Shown here: positions 21,478 to 30,830 of the stretch, one piece after another
Numbering within the stretch: position 1 is the first letter of the stretch
How the letters are laid out: every line of letters starts with the position of its first letter
Origin: Salinirussus salinus
Lineage (GTDB): Archaea > Halobacteriota > Halobacteria > Halobacteriales > Haloarculaceae
Direction: 5' to 3'
NCBI RefSeq assembly: GCF_009831455.1
Contig: NZ_WOWO01000004.1
Span: forward strand, 372,001 to 436,000
DNA length: 64,000 nucleotides
The notes under the pieces: model-generated
The model's input: the letters and a program-made list of their open reading frames with translations, nothing else
Told to the model about the DNA's origin: nothing
The model's database searches: none
Made by a program: the position numbers and the translations under genes

Positions 21478-23124
21478 TCACCGGAGCGCGGCGACGAGCA
21501 GGAGAGCGCCGGCGAGGGCGGCCACGAGGCCGGCGGTCACGGCCGGCGAGGGGTCGACCGACCGACTGGCGAGCAGCGCCCGCGCCGCCAGCGCCGCGCC
21601 GGCGCCGGCAAGGCCCACTGCCAGCGTCGCGCCCACGTGGACGAGTTCGCCGCTACGGGTTCGGGCCCGCCGGCCGACCTCCTCGCCGAGCGTCGTGCCG
21701 TACTCGCCGGCGTCCCAGACCAGCAGGCTCACCACCAGCCCGCCGAAGACCAGCGGCGCCGGCGTCTCGAGCGTGCCCGCGAAGACGGTCGCGAGAAAGA
21801 GGCCGGCGCTCGCGAGCGCAAACCCCGCCCGCCGGCGGGAGAGGTACCCCAGCCACAGCAACAGCCGGGCAGCGAGGACGAGCAGGCCGGCGACGACGAG
21901 GCAGGCGGTCATCGCCCCGAGCACGACCGTCCCGGGGCCGTAGAAGACCTCCACCGACCCGGCGACCTCGCGGAACTCGGTGGCGAACACGGAGGGGAGC
22001 CGCCCGGCGACCGCGGCCACCAGCCGGTCGAAGGCCGGGCCGGCGAGAGCCAGCGCACCGAGCGCGAGCACGCCCCCGACGAGGACGGGACCGGCCCGCC
22101 TGGCCGCGGCCGTCAGCGACATCCGGGCGACCCGCCGGAGCGCCCACGTGACCGACACCGCGACGGCTGCGGCGAGCCCGACCGCGACCAGGGGCGCCCG
22201 CAGGACGGCCGCGCCGGTCAGCCCGGCGAGCGGGGCGGCGATACCGGGACCGACCGCCGCTGCCAGCCGGGCGGGCGTGCGGAACTGGACGTCGACGTAC
22301 AGGCCGGCGAGCGCCAGCCCGAGGGTGGCGACCCCGGCGTACAGCAGCCACTGTCTGACCGTCCTGACCCGGCGGGCCCCTGGCTCGCCGGCGCCGCTGT
22401 CGGCGACCAGCTCGGCGACCGGCAGGGAGTCGACGGCCGCCCTGACCGCCATCGCCGCCACCGAGACCGCCAGGAAGAAGCTGGCGACGTGCAGGCCCGG
22501 GCCGGGTGCGGCCAGCCACCCGAGTAGCCCGGCGGCCACTCCTGCGGGCGTGACGCCGGCGGCTCCGGGGCGCAACTCAGAGAGGACCGCCCCGCCGGCC
22601 GCGGTGGCCGTGACGGCGAGCGGGACCGTCCCGGTTCTCAGGACCGTCCAGTAGTACCGCGACAGCGTCGCCGGGTCGACGACGCTCCGGATGCCGAGCA
22701 CGGCCCCGAGGGTCGCGAGCACGCAGCCGACGACGATACCGAGCCGGCTGACCAGAAGCAGTGCGTTGACGGCGATCAGTCCCGCATCCGGAACCGGGAA
22801 GTACACCTCCACGAGCACGAGTGCCGTCCCGACGGTTCCGACGACGAACCCGACACCCACCGGGAAGGCGAGCAGCCCGCCGGCGACCTGGCCGACCGTC
22901 CGGAATCGCTCGCTGGAGACCGCCCAGAAGCCACCGGCGAGCGACAGCGCCCCTCCGATACCTACGAGGGCAGGAACGAGCGCAGGGCCGACGCGACCGA
23001 GCAGCACGGCGACCAGCCCGACCGTCCCCAGGAGGACGATCGCCACGCTGGTCCGCGTCGGGAGCTGGTGCTCTTCCTGGCGGCGAGCGACGCCGTGGTT
23101 CCGGGGGTCGGGTGCCGTGGTCAT
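21478..23124 (-). CDS. Polytopic membrane protein of MoxR/DUF58 cluster (DUF7519-like)
   Basis: This 548-residue protein is dominated by Ala/Val/Leu/Gly hydrophobic segments, roughly 12-14 predicted from sequence, with short charged loops. I do not recognise a catalytic motif. Its position as last gene of the transglutaminase-DUF58 operon, overlapping the DUF58 gene by 4 bp (ATGA), and its shared end with moxR (adjacent convergent stops) suggest it is the membrane scaffold of that complex. Haloarchaeal members of such clusters carry the label DUF7519 by recollection; I could not verify it. Confidence 0.7.
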   Translation of the reverse strand: MTTAPDPRNHGVARRQEEHQLPTRTSVAIVLLGTVGLVAVLLGRVGPALVPALVGIGGALSLAGGFWAVSSERFRTVGQVAGGLLAFPVGVGFVVGTVGTALVLVEVYFPVPDAGLIAVNALLLVSRLGIVVGCVLATLGAVLGIRSVVDPATLSRYYWTVLRTGTVPLAVTATAAGGAVLSELRPGAAGVTPAGVAAGLLGWLAAPGPGLHVASFFLAVSVAAMAVRAAVDSLPVAELVADSGAGEPGARRVRTVRQWLLYAGVATLGLALAGLYVDVQFRTPARLAAAVGPGIAAPLAGLTGAAVLRAPLVAVGLAAAVAVSVTWALRRVARMSLTAAARRAGPVLVGGVLALGALALAGPAFDRLVAAVAGRLPSVFATEFREVAGSVEVFYGPGTVVLGAMTACLVVAGLLVLAARLLLWLGYLSRRRAGFALASAGLFLATVFAGTLETPAPLVFGGLVVSLLVWDAGEYGTTLGEEVGRRARTRSGELVHVGATLAVGLAGAGAALAARALLASRSVDPSPAVTAGLVAALAGALLLVAALR

Positions 23125-24524
23125 CGGAGCAGGTGGGGAAGCGAACGCCGGAGTGCGTGGTCGATCGGCTGTCCGAGGTCCCAGCCGGCGACCGTCGCGC
23201 CGGTCCGTTCGAGCGTCCGCAGGCGAAGGCCCCGCCGGAGGCTGCCGACGCGCTGGCCGACCGTCCGGCCGCCGGTGACGTCCGGGCTGAGGACTACCTG
23301 CGGATACTCCCGGGCGGAGAGTGTCCGACAGAACTCGACCGGCCAGCCGTCGACCAGGGGTGTGCAGACGACGACCTGGGCGTTCGGGGGAAGCCGGGCC
23401 AGCAGCCGGTTCGTGAGTTCGTCGTCGGGGTCGGGAGGGTCGTCGGGCCCGGCGTTATCCGCCGCGCCGGCCACAGGTTGTCCGGTCGTGCCGCTCGCCC
23501 CGCCAGCCCCGTCGGCGACGACTGTCGTGGGGGGTTCCTCGGCGGTTCCGCGCTCCCCGACCTGCCCGGCGGCCCGGAACAGTCGCTCGGCGTGAGCCGT
23601 CCGGTTGCGGTCGTCGCTGTCGACCCAGGGTAGCCCGTCGGGGCCGACCAGCCCGTCCATCCCCTCCGTTTCGAGGCCGACCGCGGTGACGCTGGGGACG
23701 ACCCCTGCGGTCTCGAGGGCGTCGTAGAGGCGCTGGCCGGCGTAGGCGGCGAGTTCGGCCCCGGTCGGGTAGCCGGGCGCGCCGGTCACCCGCCCGACCG
23801 GCCGGGCGTCGACGACCAGCACCGTCCGGGCGGCCCGTTCCTCGCGGTACTGGACGGTGACGAACTCGCCGGTCTTCGCGTAGTGGCGCCAGTCCACGCG
23901 GGTCATCGAGTCGCCGGGACGGTACTCCCTGGTGGCGTGAAACTCCAGGCCGCTGCCCCCGGCGTCCGTCGGGAGCGTTCCCGCCCGCGGGAGCGCGGCG
24001 TCGTCGACCGGGAGCTCGCGGACCGCGTTGGTTCCCACGAGACGGCGGTCGCCCTCGGCGGCCACCTCCGCGGTGGCCCGCTCGCTGCCCGCGGTCGACC
24101 GCAGCCGCACGGCTGGCTCGGCGAAGTCGTACGCGCCGCGTTTGGCGACGACCTCGTAGGTGAGGGTCGTCGACCCGCCCGGCGGGAGCGCGACACAGCC
24201 CCGCGGCGACCCCGCTGTGACCGCCAGTTCGTCGGGAACACCGTCGATGACCCGCACGTCGGGCAGCACCCGCTCGCCGGTGTTCGTGACGGTCAGTTCG
24301 ACGCCGACAGCCTCGCCCGGCGCCGGGTCCGACCGGTCGAACGTTCGGGCCGTGCGCACGCTCGCCCCCTCGGGGAGGCCCGACAGCGACCCGTAGAGGA
24401 CGTAGGCCAGCGGGACCGCCGCCCCGGCCAGCAGCGTCGACGAGGCGTAGAGCAGGCCGACACTCAGCAGTGTCAGGGTGGCCACCAGCCCGACCGTCCA
24501 CCGGCGGACGCGAACCCGGCTCAC
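23121..24524 (-). CDS. DUF58 domain protein, membrane anchored
   Basis: This 467-residue protein begins at a GTG (24522-24524) overlapping the upstream stop (GTGA). Two hydrophobic segments lie near residues 10-45, then an extracytoplasmic beta-rich region (FDRSDPAPGEAVGVELTV). The DUF58 signature follows near residue 200: EYRPGDSMTRVDWRHYAKTG, then VLVVDAR, resembling the start of a VWA-like domain with a degenerate MIDAS. DUF58 proteins are usual partners of MoxR ATPases. It is translationally coupled with the genes on both sides. A longer in-frame ORF extends upstream to 25496 but reads as shadow sequence. Confidence 0.88.
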   Translation of the reverse strand: MSRVRVRRWTVGLVATLTLLSVGLLYASSTLLAGAAVPLAYVLYGSLSGLPEGASVRTARTFDRSDPAPGEAVGVELTVTNTGERVLPDVRVIDGVPDELAVTAGSPRGCVALPPGGSTTLTYEVVAKRGAYDFAEPAVRLRSTAGSERATAEVAAEGDRRLVGTNAVRELPVDDAALPRAGTLPTDAGGSGLEFHATREYRPGDSMTRVDWRHYAKTGEFVTVQYREERAARTVLVVDARPVGRVTGAPGYPTGAELAAYAGQRLYDALETAGVVPSVTAVGLETEGMDGLVGPDGLPWVDSDDRNRTAHAERLFRAAGQVGERGTAEEPPTTVVADGAGGASGTTGQPVAGAADNAGPDDPPDPDDELTNRLLARLPPNAQVVVCTPLVDGWPVEFCRTLSAREYPQVVLSPDVTGGRTVGQRVGSLRRGLRLRTLERTGATVAGWDLGQPIDHALRRSLPHLLR

Positions 24525-25150
24525 GCCCGCCCCCCCAGGCGTTCGATGGCCCGGACGGTCCGCTCGACGCGGCGCGCCCGCTCGCGCTCGGGAACCAGCC
24601 ACAGCCGGACCCGGGCGCCGAGTCCGGGCTCGGGTCCGCCCTCGCCTGCCAGGAACGCGGCGGCGACGGGGTCGCGGGTCCAGGTGCCCGCGCGGACGGC
24701 CTCGCGCGCCCGCTCGCGGTCGAGACCCGCGTACTCGGCGTAGGCGTCCGCCGCCGTCCGGGCGAGCGCTCCGCGGGCCTCCTGGAGTGCGGCCCCCCCA
24801 GTCGCGCTCGCCCGGTCGACGACCGCGTCGAGGTCGGCCCCCGCCAGCCGGCGGCGGTCGGCGGTCACGGCTTCCGGCGGCGTCTCCGCGGCGGCTGCGA
24901 ACCGGCGGTCGGCCGGGTCCTCGGGCGACGCGGCCCGTCCCGACCCGCCCGAGCGCGCCGCGACGGCGAGATACAGCCCCGTCACGCCGCTCGCCAGCAG
25001 CACCGCGGCGGTCGGTTCGACGCCGCCGGCCGCCTCGACGGCCCGCCGGACCGGCCCGACCGACAGCAGGGCCCCCGGCAGAAAGACGGCCACCGCGCCA
25101 GCGAGTGCCAGCGCCGCGCCGAGCAGTCCGAGCAGGCTCCGGGGCCGCAT
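24521..25150 (-). CDS. Small membrane protein of MoxR/DUF58 cluster (DUF7269-like)
   Basis: This 209-residue protein has two N-terminal hydrophobic segments (residues 4-30 and about 47-65), then a soluble helical domain with an Arg-rich C-terminal stretch (LVPERERARRVERTVR). I recognise no catalytic motif. It is locked into the operon: its ATG overlaps the transglutaminase stop (TAATG) and its stop overlaps the DUF58 start. In haloarchaea, small proteins in this place form their own family (DUF7269 by recollection, unverified). It probably forms part of the same membrane complex. Confidence 0.7.
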   Translation of the reverse strand: MRPRSLLGLLGAALALAGAVAVFLPGALLSVGPVRRAVEAAGGVEPTAAVLLASGVTGLYLAVAARSGGSGRAASPEDPADRRFAAAAETPPEAVTADRRRLAGADLDAVVDRASATGGAALQEARGALARTAADAYAEYAGLDRERAREAVRAGTWTRDPVAAAFLAGEGGPEPGLGARVRLWLVPERERARRVERTVRAIERLGGRA

Positions 25151-28071
25151 TACTCTCCCTCCCCGGCCGCGTCCGCGGCTGCCTCACTCCCGCCGGCGGT
25201 CCCGTCCGGCTCGCCTGCCGTCGTCCCGCCGTCCGCGGCCGTCCCGTCGCCGGCCGCGCCACGGCTGCCGGTGCCCGCCGTCGCGTCGGCGTCCGGGTCG
25301 CTCGCCCGCTCGACCGCCGCCAGCGCAGACTGGACCCGACCGAGCCGGTCGTCGGCGGCCCGGGCGCCGTACTCCACCTCCCGGAAGGTGTCCCGGAGCG
25401 TGCGGACGGCGTCGGCCGGGAGCCCGTCGCGCTCGACCGCGTGGGCGGCGAGCTCGCCGGGCGTCTTCGTCTCCGGGCGCCGGACGCTGAGTCCATCGAC
25501 CAGCCGCCGCCAGGCCGCCCGGACGGTCACCCGATCCCCGTTCGCGCCGCCCGCGGCCACGGCGCCACTGTGGGGCGCCTGCCCCGGCCGCCGCTCCCGG
25601 TACCACGTCCGCAGTCGTGCCCGGAGGTCGGCTGCGCTCGCCCGGCCCCCGAGGAGGTCGGCCAGCGCTCCCAGCGCGTGCCGGAGGCTGGCGAGTCCGG
25701 CCCGGAGCAGGTCCCCGCCCTGGGTCGCCACCAGCACGAGCGCGAGCTGGGCGTACCTGACCGCCAGGGCGGGTAGCCGCCCGGCGAGCGCCAGCAGGCC
25801 GCGCGGCCCGTGACCGAGCCGTCCGGCGCCCAGGACGAGCCCGCCGACCGCGGCCGCCAGCCCGACCACGACGAGCAGGAGATTGAGAAGCAGGTCGTCG
25901 ACGGTCCCGTCGGCGGTCAGCGGCCCGTCGCTGACGGTCACCGTGGCGCTGCCCGAGACCGGGAGGGTCACGGTTGCGGTCCCGTTCTCGTCGGTGGTGG
26001 CGACCCGCTCCCCGCCGACGGAGACCGGTGCGTCGGCGAGTGGCTGGCCACCCAACCGAGCGGTGACCGTCGCCTCGGTCAGCGGGAGCGCCAGCGGCGC
26101 GGTCGGTTCGACGTCGACGGACAGCGCCGGCACGCGGACTGTCGTCTCGCCGCTCACCGGCCCGCGCTCGACTGCGACGGTGACGTTGCCGGGCTCCTCG
26201 GGCAGGGGCACCTCCGCGCGGCCGTCGACGTCGGTCCGCACGACGGTCTCGCCGCCGACGAGAGTCACGTCATCGCCCGCGGCGGTCTGGTTGACTTCGC
26301 TCCGCGTGACGGCCTCGCCGCCGACGCGGACCACCGCGTCACGGACGGGGAACCGGCCGACCGTGGCGACCACGGTGACGGTCCCGCCGGCGCGGGGCTG
26401 GCCGGTGACGCGGACCGTGGCGTTCGTCTCGACGGGGTAGGTGACCGCGTTCAGCCCCGGTCCGACCGTGAACAGGGGCTGCCCGGGCGTGCCCGACGGG
26501 CCGGCGCCGAGCGCGGCAGGGGTCCCGATGGCGGCCGTTCCGTCCCCGCCGGTTCCGCCGTCGGCCGTCGCGTTGGTCGCGTTCGGCGGCTGGTCGACGA
26601 AGACCACGTTCCGGTCCGGCGTCTCGACCTCGACCTCCAGGCGCTCGGTGTAGGGGACGGTCGCGATGAGCGAGCCGTTCGCGTCGGTGACACCGACGAC
26701 CTCGCCGTTGAACAGCACCCGCGCCCCCGAGACCGCCGAGGCGTTTTCGGTGAGGGTCACCTCGACGGTCGCGCCGGGGACGGGCTGGCGGTCCAGCGCG
26801 ACCCGCACCCCGCTGTCGGTCCGGCGGGTCGGCCCCTCGGGCTCGAGTGGGTCGGGGTCGACCTCGATGCCGCCGGGCGTGAACGTCTCTCCGGGGCTCC
26901 CTTCCTCCCTGGGGTCGTAGTCGGTGCCGGGCTGTTGGTCCTCGACGGCCGACCGCTCGCTCTGGAGCCGGGCGCCGCCGGGCGTGGGGTCGAACTTCAC
27001 CCAGCCGACGTCCTCGAAGTAGACCTCGACCCAGGCGTGGGCGTTGAGGCTGCGGACCTGGTAGGTGTTCTCGGCGACCTGCTGGCCCGTCGAGTAACCC
27101 ACGACGTAACGGGCGGGCACTCCCTGTGAGCGCAGCATCACGACCATCGAGGTGGCGTAGTACTCGCAGTAGCCCCGCTCCATCTCGAAGATGAAGGTGT
27201 CGGCGATGTTCTCGCTCCGGCGGGAGACGTTCAGCGAGTACTCCTTGTTTTCCTCCAGCCACGCTTCGACGGTCTGTGCGGTCTCGTAGGGGCTGTCGGC
27301 GTCGGCGGTGAGGTCGTCGGTGAACTCCCCGACCCGGTCGGGGACGCTGTCGGGGAGGGCGGTGTAGCGTTCCTCGATGTCGTCGGGGTAGTCACGCCCG
27401 GTCGACCGGAGTACCGCCGGGTCGCGGAGCGGGCGGTCGCTGGTGCCGGTGAAGGTCGTCCCCGGGTCGAGGCGGTCGGCCGGCAGGAGTGCCCGGCGGT
27501 CGGTGACGGCGAGGTCGTCGACGCCCTCGACGGTCCGGGGCCGCCAGACCGTCGGCAGCGCCGTCGCCGACCGGTTCAGCGTCACCTCGTAGGTCGTCAG
27601 GCTTCCGTTCGCGCTGGTTCCCGGCACCGGCCCCTCGTAAGGGGTGGTCCCGCCCGCGCGGCGCCAGCCGGAGCCGGCGTACTCGCCGTAGGCGCCGGTC
27701 CGCCAGTAGGCCGGCTCGGCGCTGCGGACGGTGAAGTGGGTCGTCGCGTCCTGCGAGCGGAAGGCGTTCTCGTTGACGGGGCCGCCGACGCCGGCGAAGG
27801 AGCCGGGGCTCAGTGCCCCGAGGCTACTGGCACCGTCGCCCGCGTCGGGCCCGCCGGAGCCCCCGTCCGGAAGCTCCGCGCCCCCGCCGGCGACCGCGCC
27901 GTCGGGCAACGTCGATTCGATGGGGCTCCCGGCGACGCCGTCGCCCTCGCCGGTCGACAGCGCCGGCACGACCGTCCCGGCGACGACCACCGCGAGCAGA
28001 CAGCAGGCGACCAGCAGCACGCGGACGTACTCCCGGGACGTCTCCGTCCCGAACTCTGTGTCCTCTGCCAT
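25150..28071 (-). CDS. Transglutaminase-like membrane protein with DUF4129-type C-terminus
   Basis: This 973-residue protein heads the operon. It has one N-terminal hydrophobic helix (about 13-33), not the several helices of bacterial TgpA. The transglutaminase core holds Cys302 (RGYCEYYATS), His345 (LNAHAWVEVYFED) and Asp361 (KFDPTP), a complete papain-like triad facing outside. Ig-like or CNA-B-like beta domains follow (about 420-720), then a membrane helix near 730-755 and a cytoplasmic DUF4129-like tail ending in a disordered Gly/Thr/Glu-rich stretch. It may crosslink or cleave surface proteins, with MoxR and DUF58 as regulators; this is inference. A TATA-like gttattcacc lies about 40 bp upstream. 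Confidence 0.88.
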   Translation of the reverse strand: MAEDTEFGTETSREYVRVLLVACCLLAVVVAGTVVPALSTGEGDGVAGSPIESTLPDGAVAGGGAELPDGGSGGPDAGDGASSLGALSPGSFAGVGGPVNENAFRSQDATTHFTVRSAEPAYWRTGAYGEYAGSGWRRAGGTTPYEGPVPGTSANGSLTTYEVTLNRSATALPTVWRPRTVEGVDDLAVTDRRALLPADRLDPGTTFTGTSDRPLRDPAVLRSTGRDYPDDIEERYTALPDSVPDRVGEFTDDLTADADSPYETAQTVEAWLEENKEYSLNVSRRSENIADTFIFEMERGYCEYYATSMVVMLRSQGVPARYVVGYSTGQQVAENTYQVRSLNAHAWVEVYFEDVGWVKFDPTPGGARLQSERSAVEDQQPGTDYDPREEGSPGETFTPGGIEVDPDPLEPEGPTRRTDSGVRVALDRQPVPGATVEVTLTENASAVSGARVLFNGEVVGVTDANGSLIATVPYTERLEVEVETPDRNVVFVDQPPNATNATADGGTGGDGTAAIGTPAALGAGPSGTPGQPLFTVGPGLNAVTYPVETNATVRVTGQPRAGGTVTVVATVGRFPVRDAVVRVGGEAVTRSEVNQTAAGDDVTLVGGETVVRTDVDGRAEVPLPEEPGNVTVAVERGPVSGETTVRVPALSVDVEPTAPLALPLTEATVTARLGGQPLADAPVSVGGERVATTDENGTATVTLPVSGSATVTVSDGPLTADGTVDDLLLNLLLVVVGLAAAVGGLVLGAGRLGHGPRGLLALAGRLPALAVRYAQLALVLVATQGGDLLRAGLASLRHALGALADLLGGRASAADLRARLRTWYRERRPGQAPHSGAVAAGGANGDRVTVRAAWRRLVDGLSVRRPETKTPGELAAHAVERDGLPADAVRTLRDTFREVEYGARAADDRLGRVQSALAAVERASDPDADATAGTGSRGAAGDGTAADGGTTAGEPDGTAGGSEAAADAAGEGE

Positions 28072-28223
28072 GTTCAGGGCGGCGTGTTGGCCCTGCTTGT
28101 GCCGCGCGGTGAATAACGGTGACGCTCACCCAAACGGCTCTTTGGCCCTCCCGGCTCTGGAGCCAGGAGCGAGAGCGGTCGACCCGGAGTGGGACTTTTG
28201 CCCGCGCCGCCCCGAGGCCGGGT

Positions 28224-28841
28224 ATGGACGCACACCTCCGGGCCGGCGTCGCCATCTACAACGCCGGGGGGTACCACGCCGCCCACGACGCCTGGGAGGA
28301 CCACTGGCTCGACCTTGAGTCGGGCACCGCCGACGAGCGCTTTCTCCACGGCCTGATCCAGTTCACCGCGGCCGTCTACCACGCGACGGAGGGCAACGAC
28401 TCGGGGGCGACCGGCCTCGCGGAAAGCGCCCGGGAGTACCTCGCGGACCTGTCCGACGACTACCGCGGGGTCAACGTCGCCGAGGTCCGCGAGTTCCTCG
28501 CAGCCCTCGCGGCCGACCCCGCCCTCCTCGACGACCGGGACCCGCTTTCGCTTCGCCACGGCGGCCAGCGACTCACGCCCGAGGACCTGGACCTGGAGGC
28601 GACCTGCGTCGCCGCCGCGGTGCTCGCCGAGGAGGAGGGCTACGACGAGGAGACTGTCGAGCGCGCCGCCGCGTACGCCCGCGCCGACGCCGAGGGCGGG
28701 GCGACCGGCAGCCCCTTCGTGCCGCTCGTGTTCGACTTCGTCCGCGACGCCGACAACCGGGGGATCATCTTCCAGCGCCTCTCCGAGCACGTCGCCCGGC
28801 GCCGCAGCCGGGAGGATGACGTCTCCGGTCTCTTCGAGTGA
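28224..28841 (+). CDS. DUF309 family protein
   Basis: This 205-residue all-helical soluble protein has the DUF309 hallmark HxxxxxWE form: YNAGGYHAAHDAWEDHW (about residues 12-28), then FLHGLIQFTAAVYH. The conserved His, Glu and Trp residues suggest a small-ligand or metal pocket, but the family has no proven activity. The ATG at 28224 follows a TATA-like gacttttgcc by about 27 bp, so it is probably leaderless. It is divergent from the transglutaminase operon. Confidence 0.85.
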   Translation: MDAHLRAGVAIYNAGGYHAAHDAWEDHWLDLESGTADERFLHGLIQFTAAVYHATEGNDSGATGLAESAREYLADLSDDYRGVNVAEVREFLAALAADPALLDDRDPLSLRHGGQRLTPEDLDLEATCVAAAVLAEEEGYDEETVERAAAYARADAEGGATGSPFVPLVFDFVRDADNRGIIFQRLSEHVARRRSREDDVSGLFE

Positions 28842-28949
28842 GCCCGGCGGGGCAGCGACGGTCGACGCAGCGGCGACGACCGGTCGGGCAGTCGGTGGGC
28901 GGCGCCCGCACCGCGTGGTATAAACGGGAGACGCCCCTACTCCCGGGCG

Positions 28950-29330
28950 ATGCCGCCGCTCGCCGAGGAGGCGCTCGCCGAGGCCTTCACCGGGCTGGTC
29001 GTCGAGAGCCTCGCGGTCAAGCAGGACTTCGGCGCCGCGGCGGTCGGCTGCCGGACCTGCGGAGCGGAACTCGGGGCCGGCGACCCGGTGACGGTCGCGC
29101 TGTCCTGCTACGAGGACCACTCCTGGGAGATCGAGGGCGTCTACTGTGCCACGCATCCGGTCGGCGCCGTCGCCGACGCGATGGCGGTCCGCGCCGAGAC
29201 GCAGGCGCTCGTCGACGCCACGCTCGCCGCCGGCAGCTACCGGCCGCCGAAGGGAGCCGTCGAGTCCGACGCGCTCGTCCTCGAAGACGTGTCGGTGCGG
29301 GACTACAGCCCGACCGCCGACGGCTACTGA
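28950..29330 (+). CDS. Hypothetical protein with CxxC pair, 126 aa
   Basis: This 126-residue soluble protein contains CRTCG near residue 32, then Cys residues in ALSCYEDHSW and EGVYCATH, so four Cys and nearby His could bind zinc in a treble-clef or ribbon-like fold. The N-terminal half is helical (PPLAEEALAEAFTGLVVESL). I know no named family. A TATA-like ggtataaac at 28918-28926 sits about 28 bp before the ATG, so leaderless expression is supported. No membrane segment is visible. Function unknown. Confidence 0.65.
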   Translation: MPPLAEEALAEAFTGLVVESLAVKQDFGAAAVGCRTCGAELGAGDPVTVALSCYEDHSWEIEGVYCATHPVGAVADAMAVRAETQALVDATLAAGSYRPPKGAVESDALVLEDVSVRDYSPTADGY

Positions 29331-29422
29331 ACGCCCGCCGACCGGCGCCCGCGTCGCCACCACGGCAGACGCGTCCAGGTGAAGAGAATTTCAGTAACTC
29401 CGTCTACAGAAATGTTCTTCAG

Positions 29423-29432
29423 ATTATACTTA
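29423..29432 (+). promoter_or_regulatory. TATA box of the small membrane protein gene
   Basis: ATTATACTTA lies about 34 bp upstream of the ATG at 29462, in an AT-rich stretch (29380-29435) unlike the GC-rich surroundings. It excludes the earlier in-frame ATG codons around 29432 as starts. Confidence 0.6.
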
Positions 29433-29461
29433 TGGTGATGGGGGGTCTTCGTACAGATACG

Positions 29462-29746
29462 ATGAGCCAGACACGCTCCCCGACTGTTCGCCCGTCGAAT
29501 CGCCCGAACGACCGTCGATCGACGCCCGCCGGCCTCGTCGGCTATCTGGCTGTCCTCGCCGTCGGGCTCGGTCTGCTGACCGCCCCCGTCGTCGTCGGTG
29601 CCGGCCTGGCCGTTGCTGGGCTGGCCGCCGTCGTCGTCTCCCTGGCGCGGACCGTGGTGCGGTCCCGGGCCCCCGGCCGCACCGCCGCCGGTGTCGGTGC
29701 CGACGCGGACCGCGGCGTCGACCCGGACGCCCGCGCCGCCGACTGA
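29462..29746 (+). CDS. Small two-helix membrane protein, 94 aa
   Basis: This 94-residue protein has a basic N-terminus (PSNRPNDRRSTPAGL) and two hydrophobic segments (about residues 24-43 and 45-60) separated by a Gly/Val turn. A basic stretch and an acidic tail follow. No family is recognised. The start is fixed by the TATA box at 29423, which leaves only a short leader before 29462; a longer open frame upstream is judged shadow sequence. It may be a small membrane accessory protein. Confidence 0.55.
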   Translation: MSQTRSPTVRPSNRPNDRRSTPAGLVGYLAVLAVGLGLLTAPVVVGAGLAVAGLAAVVVSLARTVVRSRAPGRTAAGVGADADRGVDPDARAAD

Positions 29747-29884
29747 CTCCCGGTGTCCCCTCCCTCCACGCCCCCGCTGCCGCCCTGACTCCCCCTGACG
29801 CCGCGGCCCTCCAGGCTCTCCGCCTCCACGCCCGTCCCCTCCCTGTTCGGTACGCATATACCGCTGTCGACGGACACCGCGGGT

Positions 29885-30784
29885 ATGAGCGGTATCGAGC
29901 CCATCGAGACGGCCGACCCTGAGGACGCCTTCGCCGCCCTGGCCGACGAGACCCGCATCGCCATCCTCCGGGCGCTGTGGGAGGCTGACGAGGCGATGGC
30001 ATTCTCGGAGCTCCGGGAGGCGGTCGGAATGGCTGACTCCGGACAGTTCAACTACCACCTCGACAAGCTCGCCGGCCGCTTCGTCGCCGAGACCGAGGCC
30101 GGCTACGCGCTCACGCTCGCCGGCCGCAAGATAAACGGCGCGGTCGACGGCGGAGCGTACACGATGACGGGCTCGTTCGACCCACTCGAACCGTCTGAGG
30201 CCTGCCCGTCCTGTGGCGGCGACCGTCGGCTGCGTTACGAGGACGAGCGGGTCACTGTCGAGTGTGATTCGTGTGCGCTGCACGCGACGACCGACGTTCC
30301 GCCCGGTGTCTTCGCCAGCTACGACCGCGAGGAGGTACCGGCGGTCGCGGACCGCTACTTCCGGACGATCTACAGCCAGCTCGCCAACGGCTTCTGCTGG
30401 TACTGCGAGGGACGGCTCGACTCGTCGGTCGTCCCCGGAGCGCGCCTCGTCGACGACCCGGCCGACCTCGCGGACTATCCCGAGTGGTACGACGAGTTCC
30501 CGCTGGTCACCTACCGGTGTCGGCGCTGCGGGACCGAACCCACGGCCGACCTCGGCACGGCGCTGGCCGACCACCCGGCCGTCGTCAGCTTCCACTACGA
30601 CCGCGGGGTCGACATCCGCGAGCGCACGCAGTGGGAACTGGTCGCCTGGGACCCGGACCGCGCCCGAATCCGCGAGCGCGACCCCCTCCGGGCGGCCGTG
30701 ACCTACACCGTCGACGGCGACGACTGCACGCTCGTCGTCGACGACGCGCTGGACGTCCAGCAGGTCGACCGGAGCGACGGGTAG
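29885..30784 (+). CDS. Winged-helix (ArsR-like) regulator with zinc-ribbon domain, copy A
   Basis: This 299-residue protein has an N-terminal winged-helix DNA-binding domain (about residues 12-85). It includes FAALADETRIAILRALW, which begins the ArsR-type first helix, and SGQFNYHLDKL in the recognition-helix region. Three Cys pairs follow that look like zinc ribbons: CPSCGG, CDSCAL, then CWYC and CRRCG. The pattern is the haloarchaeal regulator type with DUF7347/DUF7351-like parts (name recalled, unverified). A TATA-like gcatatac at about 29854 indicates a leaderless mRNA. It is paralogous to the protein at 38493. The sensed signal is unknown. Confidence 0.85.
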   Translation: MSGIEPIETADPEDAFAALADETRIAILRALWEADEAMAFSELREAVGMADSGQFNYHLDKLAGRFVAETEAGYALTLAGRKINGAVDGGAYTMTGSFDPLEPSEACPSCGGDRRLRYEDERVTVECDSCALHATTDVPPGVFASYDREEVPAVADRYFRTIYSQLANGFCWYCEGRLDSSVVPGARLVDDPADLADYPEWYDEFPLVTYRCRRCGTEPTADLGTALADHPAVVSFHYDRGVDIRERTQWELVAWDPDRARIRERDPLRAAVTYTVDGDDCTLVVDDALDVQQVDRSDG

Positions 30785-30830
30785 CGAATCCCCCGGCGCT
30801 CCACCGCGGTCCAGCGGCCGCGCCCGGCCG

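Noticed and set aside
23121-25496. Extended 791-aa version of the DUF58 gene
   Set aside because: The N-terminal extension lies over the coupled small membrane gene and reads as Arg/Pro-rich shadow; the GTG at 24524 overlaps the upstream stop as expected in an operon.
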